From Betaproteobacteria bacterium (GTDB lineage Bacteria; Pseudomonadota; Gammaproteobacteria; Burkholderiales; Burkholderiaceae_C): a stretch of DNA of 37,731 nt. The DNA lies in NCBI GenBank assembly GCA_028870715.1, contig JAGWOZ010000008.1, positions 1-37,731 on the forward strand, read 5' to 3'. The position numbers and the translations under genes were made by a program. Shown piece after piece: positions 25,470-33,418 of this stretch; the stretch's first letter is position 1, and each line of letters starts with the position of its first letter. The notes below the pieces were generated by a model, which had not been told where the DNA came from, made no database searches, and was given only the letters and a program-made list of their open reading frames with translations.

Positions 25470-27266
25470 ATGTCCGCTAATCACGCGATGAACCCCGCGC
25501 CTCCGATGCTGCCTCCCGAGGCCGCGCTGGACATGCCCATCCAGCGCCTGGACGGCCCGCCTCCGGGGGCGATCGAGGTGAAGACTCAGCCACACGGCTT
25601 GCTGGTCAAGCGACTGCTGCTCATCGCGCTGACGGCCGTGCTGGCGCTCGCGGCGTCCACGCAATTGCGCATGGTGCTCGCACGCGAAAAGGTCAACGCG
25701 CTCGACATCGTGCTGTTGGTGGTGTTCGTGCCGCTGTTCGCGTGGATCTCCTTCGGCTTCGTGAATTCCGCGATTGGCTTCTTCAAGCTGATCAGCGGGG
25801 ATCATCCAGGCTTCACGGCGGTGCCCAGGCCGGCGCAGGCGCTGCGGCATCGAGTCGCGGTACTGATGCCGGTCTACAACGAGGATATCGACGCCACCTT
25901 CGGCCGTGTGCGCACCATGGCGCGCTCCATCGCTGCCGCGGGCGGAGCCGCCTGGATCGACTTTTTCGTGCTGAGCGACTCGAGCGAGAGCAACGGCAGG
26001 TGCGAGCAGGCGGCGTGGCTCGAGCTGGCTCGCGAGGCCCCCATCGCGGTGTACTACCGCCGACGCGAGCACAACACCGCGCGCAAACCGGGCAACATCG
26101 CCGAATGGGTGCGCCAGTTCGGCTCGGCCTATGAGTGCATGCTGGTGCTCGACGCCGACAGCTTGATGAGCGGCGACGCCATCGTTGGCATGGCGTCAAT
26201 CATGGAGGAACGGCCATCGATCGGCTTGCTGCAGACGGTACCGATGATTACCAACGCGCGCACCCTGTTCCAGCGCTGGATGCAGTTCGCCAGCGAAGCA
26301 TACGGCCCCATCGCCAGCGCGGGGCTGCTGTGGTGGGCGGGCTCGGAGGCCAATTTCTGGGGCCACAACGCGATCGTGCGGACGCGCGCGTTCGCGCAAA
26401 GCTGCGGCCTGCCCGAGTTGCCGGGCAAGCCGCCTTTCGGGGGCCATATCCAGAGCCACGACATGTTCGAGTCGGCACTGCTGCGCCGCCGCGGTTGGGC
26501 AGTACACATGGTGATGATCGACGGCAGCTACGAGGAATTTCCGCCGTCGATCATCGACTACGCCAAGCGCGACCGACGCTGGATGCAGGGCAACGTGCAA
26601 CATTTGCGGCTACTCGGCTCCTCCGGGCTGCACTGGGCCAGTCGACTGCACTTGCTGTTAGGCGCTTCGGCCTACCTGACATCGCCAGGTTGGCTACTGC
26701 TGTTGCTAGCCAGCGCATTGCAGGTGTTCTTCTCCCACCAGGCCACGCTGGTGGGCATGTCGACGCCTTGGGTTCTGTGGCTGACCCTGCTGCTGTTGTT
26801 CGGGCCCAAGTTGATGGGCCTGACCTGGATGCTGGCGTCCGCCGATCGCAGGCGCAGCTTCGGCGGCGCCACGCGCATCGTGCGATCCGTGGCACTCGAT
26901 ATTCCCCTGGCTGTCCTGATGGCGCCGGTGACCATGATGACCCAGACCAAGGCCTTGCTGACGATGGCGCTGGGAATTCCCTCCGGCTGGTCGGCCCAGG
27001 TGCGCGAGGCTCACCGCATTCCGGTGCTGTCGGTACTGGCCGACCTGCGCGAGCACCTGATGCTCGGCCTGGCCTTCGCAGCGCTGGCCTGGTTCGCCCC
27101 GGCAGTTGGCCTGTGGTTCTCGCCCATCACGCTCGGGCTGCTCGGTTCGCCGTGGCTGATCAGCTGGACTTCCAGCGCGCGCCTGGGCACCCTGGCCCAT
27201 ACCTGGGGCTTTTTCTGGGTGCCGGCTCCGCAACTGGGGGGAGACGCACCGGCGGTGGATTCCTGA
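25470..27266 (+). CDS. opgH: OpgH glucan glucosyltransferase
   Basis: The 598-residue membrane GT2 enzyme makes the beta-1,2-glucan backbone of osmoregulated periplasmic glucans and passes it across the inner membrane. Seen: two N-terminal helices (about 50-68 and 80-105), VAVLMPVYNEDIDATFGRV, FFVLSDSSESNGR, CMLVLDADSLMSGD (DxD), WWAGSEANFWGHNAIVR, HIQSHDMFESALLRRRGW, the acceptor-site block YAKRDRRWMQGNVQHLRL (RxxRW), and several C-terminal helices. It is shorter than the E. coli enzyme (about 850), lacking much of the N- and C-terminal extensions, yet the catalytic core is complete. Last gene of the operon. Confidence 0.93.
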   Translation: MSANHAMNPAPPMLPPEAALDMPIQRLDGPPPGAIEVKTQPHGLLVKRLLLIALTAVLALAASTQLRMVLAREKVNALDIVLLVVFVPLFAWISFGFVNSAIGFFKLISGDHPGFTAVPRPAQALRHRVAVLMPVYNEDIDATFGRVRTMARSIAAAGGAAWIDFFVLSDSSESNGRCEQAAWLELAREAPIAVYYRRREHNTARKPGNIAEWVRQFGSAYECMLVLDADSLMSGDAIVGMASIMEERPSIGLLQTVPMITNARTLFQRWMQFASEAYGPIASAGLLWWAGSEANFWGHNAIVRTRAFAQSCGLPELPGKPPFGGHIQSHDMFESALLRRRGWAVHMVMIDGSYEEFPPSIIDYAKRDRRWMQGNVQHLRLLGSSGLHWASRLHLLLGASAYLTSPGWLLLLLASALQVFFSHQATLVGMSTPWVLWLTLLLLFGPKLMGLTWMLASADRRRSFGGATRIVRSVALDIPLAVLMAPVTMMTQTKALLTMALGIPSGWSAQVREAHRIPVLSVLADLREHLMLGLAFAALAWFAPAVGLWFSPITLGLLGSPWLISWTSSARLGTLAHTWGFFWVPAPQLGGDAPAVDS

Positions 27267-27412
27267 GACCGGACATCCGACCGCGGCCCGCGCGGCCAGC
27301 GGTCACAACCTTGCGAAAATTCACATCAGGGCCTCCGCACATGTGGCTATGCATGCGATGGGCGAGCTGTGACGGCTCCGCGCGGGAGAAGCGCGTCATG
27401 CTTAGCTCGAAC

Positions 27413-28262
27413 TGACCTTGCCCCCGAAAGACGTACTCCATAGCTGAAGCTGAAAATGCATTCAAGGAGCACGAAAGATGAGCAAGACGAGTCAAGGCCA
27501 GCACCGCGCGCGGTACACGCTGGAGTTCAAGCTGGAGGCCTTACGGCTGATCAAGGCTGGGCAGGAGGCGTCGGTGACGGCGCGAGTTCTGGGCATGCCC
27601 AAACAGACCCTGAGCAACTGGGTTCGACTGGCTGAGAAGGGTGCACTCCAGGGTGCCGGGGTCGGCCGGTAAGAATCACTGTGAAGTACGCCTGGATTGG
27701 CAAGAACAAGGCGGCGTGGCCAGTCACCGTGACGTGCGAAGTGCTGGGCGTGAGCACCAGCGGCTACTTTGAGCATCAGCGTTGGCGGCGCAGCGCTCAG
27801 CCCGGTCCGCCTCGCGGTGCGCAGATCAGCAACGAGGCCCTGCTGGCACACATCCGAGCCGTCCACGCCCAGGTCAAAGGCGAATACGGCTGGCCAGGGG
27901 GGTGGAAGGAGTTGCTGGCGCGAGGTGTTCGCGTGGGCAAAGCCCGGATGCAGCGACTGATGCACCCGCATGGCATCAAGGCGCGCCGCAAGAGGAAATT
28001 CGTGGTGACGACCGATAGCAAACACGATCTGCCGATCGCTGAGAACCTGCTGGGGCGCGACTTTGCCCCGACGTCGTCCGATAGGCTGCTGGAGCAGCGA
28101 CATCATCTACATTGCCACCGCAGAAGGCTGGCTGTACCGGACGGTGGTGCTTGACCTGTTCAGTCGCCAAGTGGTGGGCTGGAGCATGCAGCCGCACATG
28201 CAGACCAGCCTGATCACCGACGCGCTGCGCATGGCGTGGTTCAAGCGCCATCCGAACCAACA
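27413..28262 (+). pseudogene. Decayed IS3-family element (orfA and orfB parts)
   Basis: A left end (TGACCTTGCCCCCGAAAG) starts near 27413. orfA from 27478 reads RYTLEFKLEALRLIKAGQEASVTARVLGMPKQTLSNWVRLAEKG but stops at 27672, missing its 3' third. orfB from about 27681 reads KYAWIGKNKAAWPVTV ... GEYGWPGGWKELLARGVRVGKARMQRLM ... ARRKRKFVVTTDSKHDLPIAENLLGRDF. It then shifts frame near 28080 and continues SSDIIYIATAEGWLYRTVVLDLFSRQVVGWSMQPHMQTS ... MAWFKRHPNQQAGLM, where it breaks off at the trbI-like sequence. The last third with the catalytic Glu and the right end are absent. Confidence 0.85.
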
Positions 28263-28461
28263 GGCCGGGCTGATGGCCCTCAACACCCCGTCTGTGAGCC
28301 AGCAGGCGGCCTCAGCCCTGGCTCAGCAGATGGACAATGTCGGCACCAACCTGCTCAACAAGAATCTGAGCATCCAACCGACGCTGACGATCCGGCCGGG
28401 CTATGCCTTCAACGTGGTGGTGGATCGCACGATGATCCTGCCGCCATATCCGGGGCAGTAG
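28263..28461 (+). pseudogene. trbI: Second, diverged copy of the trbI 3' end
   Basis: The frame reads ALNTPSVSQQAASALAQQMDNVG ... IRPGYAFNVVVDRTMILPPYPGQ and stop, matching the last 60 or so codons of the complete trbI at 17527-17709. Many third-position changes (for example GTG GTG GAT CGC against CTG GTG AAT CGG) show it is a related, not a recently duplicated, sequence. The upstream part is replaced by the IS3 relic. This is probably the native end of another trb operon. Confidence 0.85.
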
Positions 28462-28580
28462 GGCGGCAGGCAGCCCGCAAGGCCAGGCGCATTGGCGGCA
28501 GAAAGCGCAGCATGACGTCGGCCAAGGACGTGGCGGCCACGCTGTATCGCTGGGTGCCTGTGGGGGAGGGAATGTGCAAG

Positions 28581-28608
28581 TGTTGATTGACAAAAATGCA
28601 ACTACAAT
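28581..28608 (+). promoter_or_regulatory. Possible promoter of brnT-brnA
   Basis: TGTTGA (28581-28586) and TACAAT (28603-28608) are 16 bp apart. The -10 box ends only 6 bases before the brnT ATG and no ribosome site lies between, so the message would be nearly leaderless if this start is right. Confidence 0.4.
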
Positions 28609-28614
28609 AGCGGC

Positions 28615-28926
28615 ATGACAACCAACTTGCGCTTTGAGTGGGACGAGGCCAAGAACCGCGCCAATCAGCGCAAGCATGGGGTGAGCTTTGAAGAGGCCGT
28701 TCACGTCTTCCGCGACCCACTGCAGGTTTCCATACAGGATCGCATTGAAGGCGGCGAGCAACGCTGGCAGACCTTCGGCCTGGTCAGTGGGGTGGTCCTG
28801 CTGATGGTGGCGCATGCCGTGCGCGGGGACGATGAAAACGGCCACGCCATCGAGGTCATTCGTATCATCTCGGCGCGTCGCGCCGACCGCATGGAAAGGC
28901 AACGCTATGAAGAGCAAAATCGTTAG
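28615..28926 (+). CDS. brnT: BrnT-family ribonuclease toxin
   Basis: The 103-residue protein shows the BrnT pattern: FEWDEAKNRANQRKHGVSFEEAVHVFRDPL near the N-terminus, then RWQTFGLVSGVVLLMVAHAVR and the IEVIRIISARRADRMERQRYEE ending. BrnT is a RelE-like RNase that slows growth by cutting RNA, held inactive by BrnA. The gene precedes its antitoxin and overlaps it by 20 bases. Key residues of the family (KHG, ISAR) are present, so it should be functional. It lies between the trbI fragment and the attachment site, a place where addiction modules help retain an element. Confidence 0.92.
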   Translation: MTTNLRFEWDEAKNRANQRKHGVSFEEAVHVFRDPLQVSIQDRIEGGEQRWQTFGLVSGVVLLMVAHAVRGDDENGHAIEVIRIISARRADRMERQRYEEQNR

Positions 28927-29209
28927 ACACACTCTGGACTCGCTGCCGCCCCTGACGGGGGCACAGCAGATCCACCTGAAGGCGCTGGCTGCGCAGCCTG
29001 ACAGCACCATCGATACGAGCGATAGCCCTGTGTTGAACGCAGCGCAATGGGATACCTCCGTGCGTGGGCGGTTCTATCGACCGATCAAGCAGCAGATCAC
29101 GGCCCGCATCGATGCCGATGTGCTGGACTGGCTCAAGGGCCAGGGCAAGGGCTACCAATCCCGCATCAATGCCATCTTGCGCAAAGAAATGCTGGCACAC
29201 AAGGCTTGA
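28907..29209 (+). CDS. brnA: BrnA-family antitoxin
   Basis: The 100-residue protein starts at ATG 28907 inside the brnT end. Its N-terminal part wraps the toxin; the C-terminal part (FYRPIKQQITARIDADVLDWLKGQGKGYQSRINAILRKEML, about 56-97) is the ribbon-helix-helix domain of BrnA, which binds the operon promoter and represses it together with the toxin. Complete, with the usual toxin-first order. Confidence 0.92.
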   Translation: MKSKIVRHTLDSLPPLTGAQQIHLKALAAQPDSTIDTSDSPVLNAAQWDTSVRGRFYRPIKQQITARIDADVLDWLKGQGKGYQSRINAILRKEMLAHKA

Positions 29210-29309
29210 GCGAGCAGCAACGTCAGCACTGGCTAGGTCAGTGCGGCACCACTGTAATGGTTCTAATCATGGTATCAATGTATTAAGTACATGATTTTAT
29301 GAATAAAAA

Positions 29310-29329
29310 GAATCCCCCTCTCTCCGCCA
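29310..29329 (+). other. tRNA-Ser 3' end fragment, probable attachment site
   Basis: GAATCCCCCTCTCTCCGCCA matches the T-arm and acceptor 3' end of a bacterial tRNA-Ser, including the CCA, but the rest of the tRNA is absent upstream. A Rho-independent terminator follows directly, as after a real tRNA gene. Integrases of islands commonly recombine at tRNA 3' ends and leave such copies at junctions. It would mark the boundary between the trb element and the next island. Confidence 0.6.
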
Positions 29330-29334
29330 GATAT

Positions 29335-29366
29335 AAGCCCAAGCCCTTGAAAAGCTTGGGCTTTTT
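29335..29366 (+). terminator. Rho-independent terminator after tRNA-Ser fragment
   Basis: AAGCCCAAGC (29335-29344) pairs with GCTTGGGCTT (29354-29363), a perfect 10-bp stem with a 9-base loop, followed by a T run. It is placed where a tRNA terminator would be and also serves brnT-brnA. Confidence 0.85.
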
Positions 29367-29381
29367 ATTTTATACGTCTAC

Positions 29382-29403
29382 TTGTCATCAACTTTGTCAT
29401 CAA
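29382..29403 (+). repeat. Two tandem 10-bp repeats near attachment site
   Basis: TTGTCATCAA occurs at 29382-29391 and 29394-29403, a 12-bp period. Position just beyond the probable attachment site makes recombinase or excisionase arm sites a possibility. Confidence 0.4.
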
Positions 29404-29488
29404 TTTAGATCGGCCTGGGAAATTGTTTTTCGGCGCTTGCTGTGTCTCGCGTACCCGCCTGGCGCGGGGTTTCGCGAGGCATCCGTCG

Positions 29489-29719
29489 ATGGACAAAAAC
29501 CCAACACTCTCCTACCCGGAGGTTCTTCTTTCCAGCACCCAGGTCCAGCAGATGCTGGGCTTGAGCCGCACCAGCGTGTGGCGCCTGACCCGCCGAGGCC
29601 TCCTGCTGCCCGTGCACATCGGCGCCGCACTGCGCTTTCGGCGCTCGGAGGTGCTCGCGCTGATGCAGGTCGGCACCAGCCAGCAGCACACACAAAAAGG
29701 CCCGCCTGCGCGGGCTTAG
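29489..29719 (+). CDS. AlpA/excisionase-like helix-turn-helix protein
   Basis: The 76-residue protein begins MDKNPTLSYPEVLLSSTQVQQML and has one winged helix-turn-helix of the AlpA/MerR type: LLSSTQVQQMLGLSRTSVWRLTRRGLLLPVHIGAALRFRRSEVLALM. Proteins of this kind act as recombination directionality factors or as activators of integrase genes. It stands about 160 bp from the probable attachment site, which supports that role. No integrase gene is in the window. An imperfect hairpin (GCCCGC/GCGGGC, 29700-29715) overlaps the last codons. Confidence 0.72.
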   Translation: MDKNPTLSYPEVLLSSTQVQQMLGLSRTSVWRLTRRGLLLPVHIGAALRFRRSEVLALMQVGTSQQHTQKGPPARA

Positions 29720-30340
29720 GAAAAGGGAAGGCCGCGCCCCGGAGTTTCATCGGATCTTCGCGCGTTCAACCGCACGCTCGACAGTCCGCTTGACATAGGT
29801 CAGGGCTTGGCTCCCATTCCTGCGTGCGATGTCGGGCGAGTGCATGCTGCGGCTATCGGGCCGAACTCATCCGCATCAACCACGACATCGTCGCGGCCGG
29901 GCTGCGACCCCTGCCCGTCGAAGTCGATGCCGCTGGCCGGCGCGACCTGCGCACCCAGACCACGGGGGCGGCGGTGCCGAAAGGCTGAGCCCATTACCTC
30001 GATACGCGATGCGCACAGTCCGCGCGCACCTATGCACTCGTCGCCCAGCTGGGCGCCAAGCTTTGCCGTCGGCGGTTTTGTTGCCAATTGTTCCGACCAG
30101 ACCGGCGAGATCGGCCTGGCGGTCGGAGCTCGCTTCGCTTAGGTCGACCTCGAACCATACGACGCCCTTATGGGCATCCCAAGACGCTGCCTCGCTTGCC
30201 GGTCGAGCACATTGAACGTGCAAGCCGGAGGCTGACGATGCATCATTGATGCGTGGCTTCACAAGGAGGACGGGCATACGACACAAGTCGTCGCCTTTCT
30301 CAGGCATGATGAGCATGGTCAATGGTCACTTCACCCCATC
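29720..30340. other. Gene-poor stretch with an unassigned gene remnant
   Basis: On the plus strand about 29860-29988 reads AELIRINHDIVAAGLRPLPVEVDAAGRRDLRT ... VPKG and stop, with good codon use but no start, so it may be the tail of a lost gene. On the minus strand a 148-codon frame (30322 to 29876) starts divergently from the nuclease gene; its first 75 or so codons look protein-like and the rest does not. Neither is recognised. The start signals of the 30341 gene must lie at the right end. Confidence 0.35.
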
Positions 30341-31822
30341 ATGCGAACCCTCTCCAAGTCCAAGATCATGGCCTTCCGCCAATGCCCTCGCCGTGTCTGG
30401 CTCGAGGTTCACAGGCCGGACTTGAAGGAAGACTCGGCCGCGACGCAGGCCAGCTATGACACCGGCCACACGGTTGGCGATCTTGCACGGCGTCTGTACG
30501 ATCGCGGTGGGGACGGGGAACTGATCGACATCGACAAGCTCGGCTTCCCTGCGGTGTTCGATGCGACCGCCGAGGCCCTGGCGAGTCGGCATCCGATCTT
30601 CGAGGCGGCCTTCACCACGGGCGATGCCCTGGCGCTGGCCGACGTCCTGCTGCCGGTCGGGCAAAGGCAATGGCGCATGGTCGAGGTCAAGTCGTCGACC
30701 TCGGTCAAGGATGCCCAGCGCGAGGACCTGGCGATCCAGGCCCACATCGCAACCAAGGCGGGCGTGAACCTCAAGTCCATGGCGCTGGCCCACATCGACA
30801 GTTCCTGGGTCTATCCGGGGGACGAGGATTACAGCGGTCTTCTGGTCGAGGCCGATCTGACCGATGAGACCAAGGAGCGCGTGGGCGAGGTCCAGGGCTG
30901 GATCGACGCCGCCCAGGCCATCGTCGCCGGATCCGACATGCCGGCGATCAAGACTGGGCCACAGTGCGATAGCCCCTATGCCTGTGGCTTCTTCGAGCAC
31001 TGCGCCAGCCTCGAGCCCGTGGTAGAGATGCCCATCCAGTGGCTGCCGAGGTTTCGCGCCCAGCCCTGGATTGAGCAAGGTGTCATCGATCTGCGCAATG
31101 TCCCTCTGGAAGAACTCAACGATGTCCAGCGCCGTGTGCGCGAGTGCACCGTTCAAGGCCGGGTGCATTTCGACGCCGAGGGTGCAAAGGCGGATCTGGC
31201 CGCACACGAGCTGCCGGCTTACTTTCTCGACTTCGAGACCATCCAGTTTGGCGTGCCGATCTGGGCGGGAACGAGGCCGTATCAGCAGATCCCCTTCCAG
31301 TACAGCGTGCATCGCCTGGACGCGCGAGGCCACCTGGAGCATGGGGAGTTTCTCGATCTCTCCGGCCGCGATCCATCGCGTGCCTTCGCCGAGCAACTGA
31401 TCGCCGACTGCGGCGACGCGGGCCCGGTGTTCGTCTACAACGCCGCGTTCGAGAAGTCACGCATGGCCGAACTGGCTGGGCGCTTCACGGATCTGAAGGA
31501 AGGGCTGGAGGCGATCATCGCGCGGGTCATCGACCTGCTGCCAATCGCGCGCAATCGTTACTACCACCCGTCGCAGAAGGGAAGCTGGAGCATCAAGGCC
31601 GTGCTCCCGGCGGTCGTGCCCGAGTTGTCCTACGAGGCGCTCGATGGCGTGCGCAACGGCGGCGACGCCCAGGAGGCGTTTCTCGAGGCCATCCATCCGC
31701 AAACATCGGCAGAGCAACGTGAGACGCTGAGGACGCAGCTTCTCGCCTACTGCGCGCTGGATACCTATGCGATGGTGCGGCTTTGGCAGGTGTTCGCCGG
31801 CCGCACCAATTGGAGACTGTGA
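30341..31822 (+). CDS. DUF2779 protein: Cas4-like nuclease fused to DEDD exonuclease
   Basis: The 493-residue protein has two nuclease modules. The N-terminal PD-(D/E)xK domain shows Asp101 (ALADVLLP) and Glu115-x-Lys117 (MVEVKSS). Four cysteines, Cys15 (FRQCPRR), Cys209, Cys215 and Cys221 (CDSPYACGFFEHC), are arranged as in Cas4/AddB iron-sulfur nucleases. The C-terminal DUF2779 part starts YFLDFETIQFGVP (Asp297, Glu299), continues VFVYNAAFEKSRM and ends YCALDTYAMV, a DEDD-type 3'-5' exonuclease pattern. Such proteins occur in mobile and defence islands; the substrate is unknown. The WYL gene begins 1 base after its stop, so they form an operon. Confidence 0.85.
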   Translation: MRTLSKSKIMAFRQCPRRVWLEVHRPDLKEDSAATQASYDTGHTVGDLARRLYDRGGDGELIDIDKLGFPAVFDATAEALASRHPIFEAAFTTGDALALADVLLPVGQRQWRMVEVKSSTSVKDAQREDLAIQAHIATKAGVNLKSMALAHIDSSWVYPGDEDYSGLLVEADLTDETKERVGEVQGWIDAAQAIVAGSDMPAIKTGPQCDSPYACGFFEHCASLEPVVEMPIQWLPRFRAQPWIEQGVIDLRNVPLEELNDVQRRVRECTVQGRVHFDAEGAKADLAAHELPAYFLDFETIQFGVPIWAGTRPYQQIPFQYSVHRLDARGHLEHGEFLDLSGRDPSRAFAEQLIADCGDAGPVFVYNAAFEKSRMAELAGRFTDLKEGLEAIIARVIDLLPIARNRYYHPSQKGSWSIKAVLPAVVPELSYEALDGVRNGGDAQEAFLEAIHPQTSAEQRETLRTQLLAYCALDTYAMVRLWQVFAGRTNWRL

Positions 31823-31823
31823 C

Positions 31824-32786
31824 ATGGCTGGCGATCGCAAGGACAGCCTGGACACAGCATTTCTCCTGCTGGAAATCCTCAAGCGCATTCCGAAGGTTCG
31901 CAAGGTCACGGCCAGCGAATTGCAGGAGCAATTGGCCGCGGAAGGGTTGGAGCGCGACATCCGCAGCATCCAACGTCACCTCGACACTCTGAGCGAGCGT
32001 TTCGGCATCGAGCGCGACGACCGGACCAAGCCCTACGGCTACCGCTGGAAAGAGGGCGCCACAGGCATCGCACTGCCATCCCTGTCGCCGCAGGAGTCAC
32101 TGCTGCTCAAGATGGCGCACGAGCATCTGCGGGCGCTGCTGCCGCCAAAGCTGAGCAAGGCCATGGCGGGGTTCTTCGAACAGGCTGAACGCAACCTCGG
32201 GCCGGGAACATCGGCACGACAGGAGCGAGCTTGGCTGAATAAGGTTCGCGTGGTGCCCACCAGCCAGCCGCTGCTACCTCCTGAGGTGAGCCCCTCCGTG
32301 TTCGAGACGGTCACGGACGCCCTATTCGAGAACCGATTTCTCGAGGTCGTTTATCGCAACGCTGCGGGGCGAACGGTGGAGGCGAAGGTCATGCCGCTCG
32401 GGCTCGCACAGCAGGGCCCGCGTCTGTACCTGGTGTGCCGCTTCGACGGCTACGACAACGAGCGGAACCTGGCGCTGCACCGCATCGTCAAGATCAGCAA
32501 ATCCACCCTGACCTTCGATTACCCGAAGGACTTCGATCTGGTGCGCTTCGATGCCGATGGGCGATTTGGGTACGGCAACGGCGAGAAGGTTCGCCTCACC
32601 TTCCGCATCGACAAGGACGCTGGCTTCCACATCACCGAGAGCCCGCTGTCCAAGGATCAGACCGTCATCGAGCACGAGGACTGCTATGAGATCAGCGCGA
32701 CCGTGGTGGACTCGGCGATGCTGGATTGGTGGCTGAATGGGTTTGGGGATCAGGTTTGGGACATTGAAAAGGTGGCAGCGGGGTGA
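31824..32786 (+). CDS. WYL-domain transcriptional regulator
   Basis: A 320-residue protein with an N-terminal winged helix (about 6-68: TAFLLLEILKRIPKVRKVTASELQEQL ... IRSIQRHLDTLSERFGIE) and a WYL domain (about 150-240). The WYL core is VYRNAAGRTVEAKVMPLGLAQQGPRLYLVCRFDGYDNERNLALHRI, with the WYL triad changed to LYL. A WCX-like C-terminal part follows. WYL proteins sense nucleic acid or nucleotide ligands and often regulate anti-phage loci. The start at ATG 31824 is chosen because it follows the nuclease stop; a longer frame overlapping it is unlikely. Probably controls the nuclease and perhaps the downstream genes. Confidence 0.88.
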   Translation: MAGDRKDSLDTAFLLLEILKRIPKVRKVTASELQEQLAAEGLERDIRSIQRHLDTLSERFGIERDDRTKPYGYRWKEGATGIALPSLSPQESLLLKMAHEHLRALLPPKLSKAMAGFFEQAERNLGPGTSARQERAWLNKVRVVPTSQPLLPPEVSPSVFETVTDALFENRFLEVVYRNAAGRTVEAKVMPLGLAQQGPRLYLVCRFDGYDNERNLALHRIVKISKSTLTFDYPKDFDLVRFDADGRFGYGNGEKVRLTFRIDKDAGFHITESPLSKDQTVIEHEDCYEISATVVDSAMLDWWLNGFGDQVWDIEKVAAG

Positions 32787-32850
32787 AGAGCCGATCGGTT
32801 GATAGACTAGCAGCCGCGATTATTGCGTTGAGATTTTTTGGTGATTAATT

Positions 32851-33318
32851 ATGCAGATGGATGGAAATGATAATTCGGCGTCACTCGTCTTCGTGACAAG
32901 CTTGCTTCTTGTCAAGCATTTCAGGAATATTTTGGCGCTGAGCACAACTGGGCGTGGCTTCCATACGCGAATATTTTCGCACGCGTTGCATCCAGAGGTT
33001 GAATTTGTGTTCGCTGGAAAATCAGTCGCTCTCCGAGATGGCGAGAATGGATATCCCGAGCATGTCGTGCCCTGTGCGGTCATGATCAGTGAAATCAAGC
33101 GGCTGATAGGCGAGGAGCACATGTCCGATGAGGAGATCGCCAGCCTGCTACAGAAGCATTGGAAAATCGCTTTGATTGCGCCTGAAGAGCAGCAACGATT
33201 GGACTCTAAAGACGGAATGCGGTGGAAAGACAAGATGCCACCAGGGTGGGTGTTCGAGAGTGGCAACACATTTGCTCGCCTTGAGGGCGCTGGCATCCGT
33301 TTAGCCTCCGCGACTTAG
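32851..33318 (+). CDS. Unknown 155-residue protein, AT-richer than neighbours
   Basis: I do not recognise this protein. It begins MQMDGNDNSASLVFVTSLLLVKHFRNILAL and has a hydrophobic N-terminal stretch (about 10-30), a middle part with EFVFAGKSVALRDGENGYPEHVVPCAVMISEIKRLIGE, and an acidic helix SDEEIASLLQKHWKIALI. The middle reads like an endonuclease or metal-binding fold (the GYPEHVVPC motif recalls some HNH-like sequences) but no family can be claimed. Base composition is clearly lower in GC than the genes on both sides, which suggests separate origin. Codon frame is clean from start to stop and no other frame competes. Confidence 0.6.
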   Translation: MQMDGNDNSASLVFVTSLLLVKHFRNILALSTTGRGFHTRIFSHALHPEVEFVFAGKSVALRDGENGYPEHVVPCAVMISEIKRLIGEEHMSDEEIASLLQKHWKIALIAPEEQQRLDSKDGMRWKDKMPPGWVFESGNTFARLEGAGIRLASAT

Positions 33319-33418
33319 TCATTCTGGCATTTGACTGAGGTGCGGACAACGTGATTGCGACACGTGTTGTCGCTTGGAGCCGCTAGTCTTCTTCGAGTCC
33401 ATAACCCAGGAGAAGCAC

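Noticed and set aside
29876-30322. 148-codon minus-strand frame divergent from the nuclease gene
   Set aside because: The first part looks plausible but the second half is a shadow of a plus-strand remnant, and no family is recognised; left as part of the gene-poor stretch.
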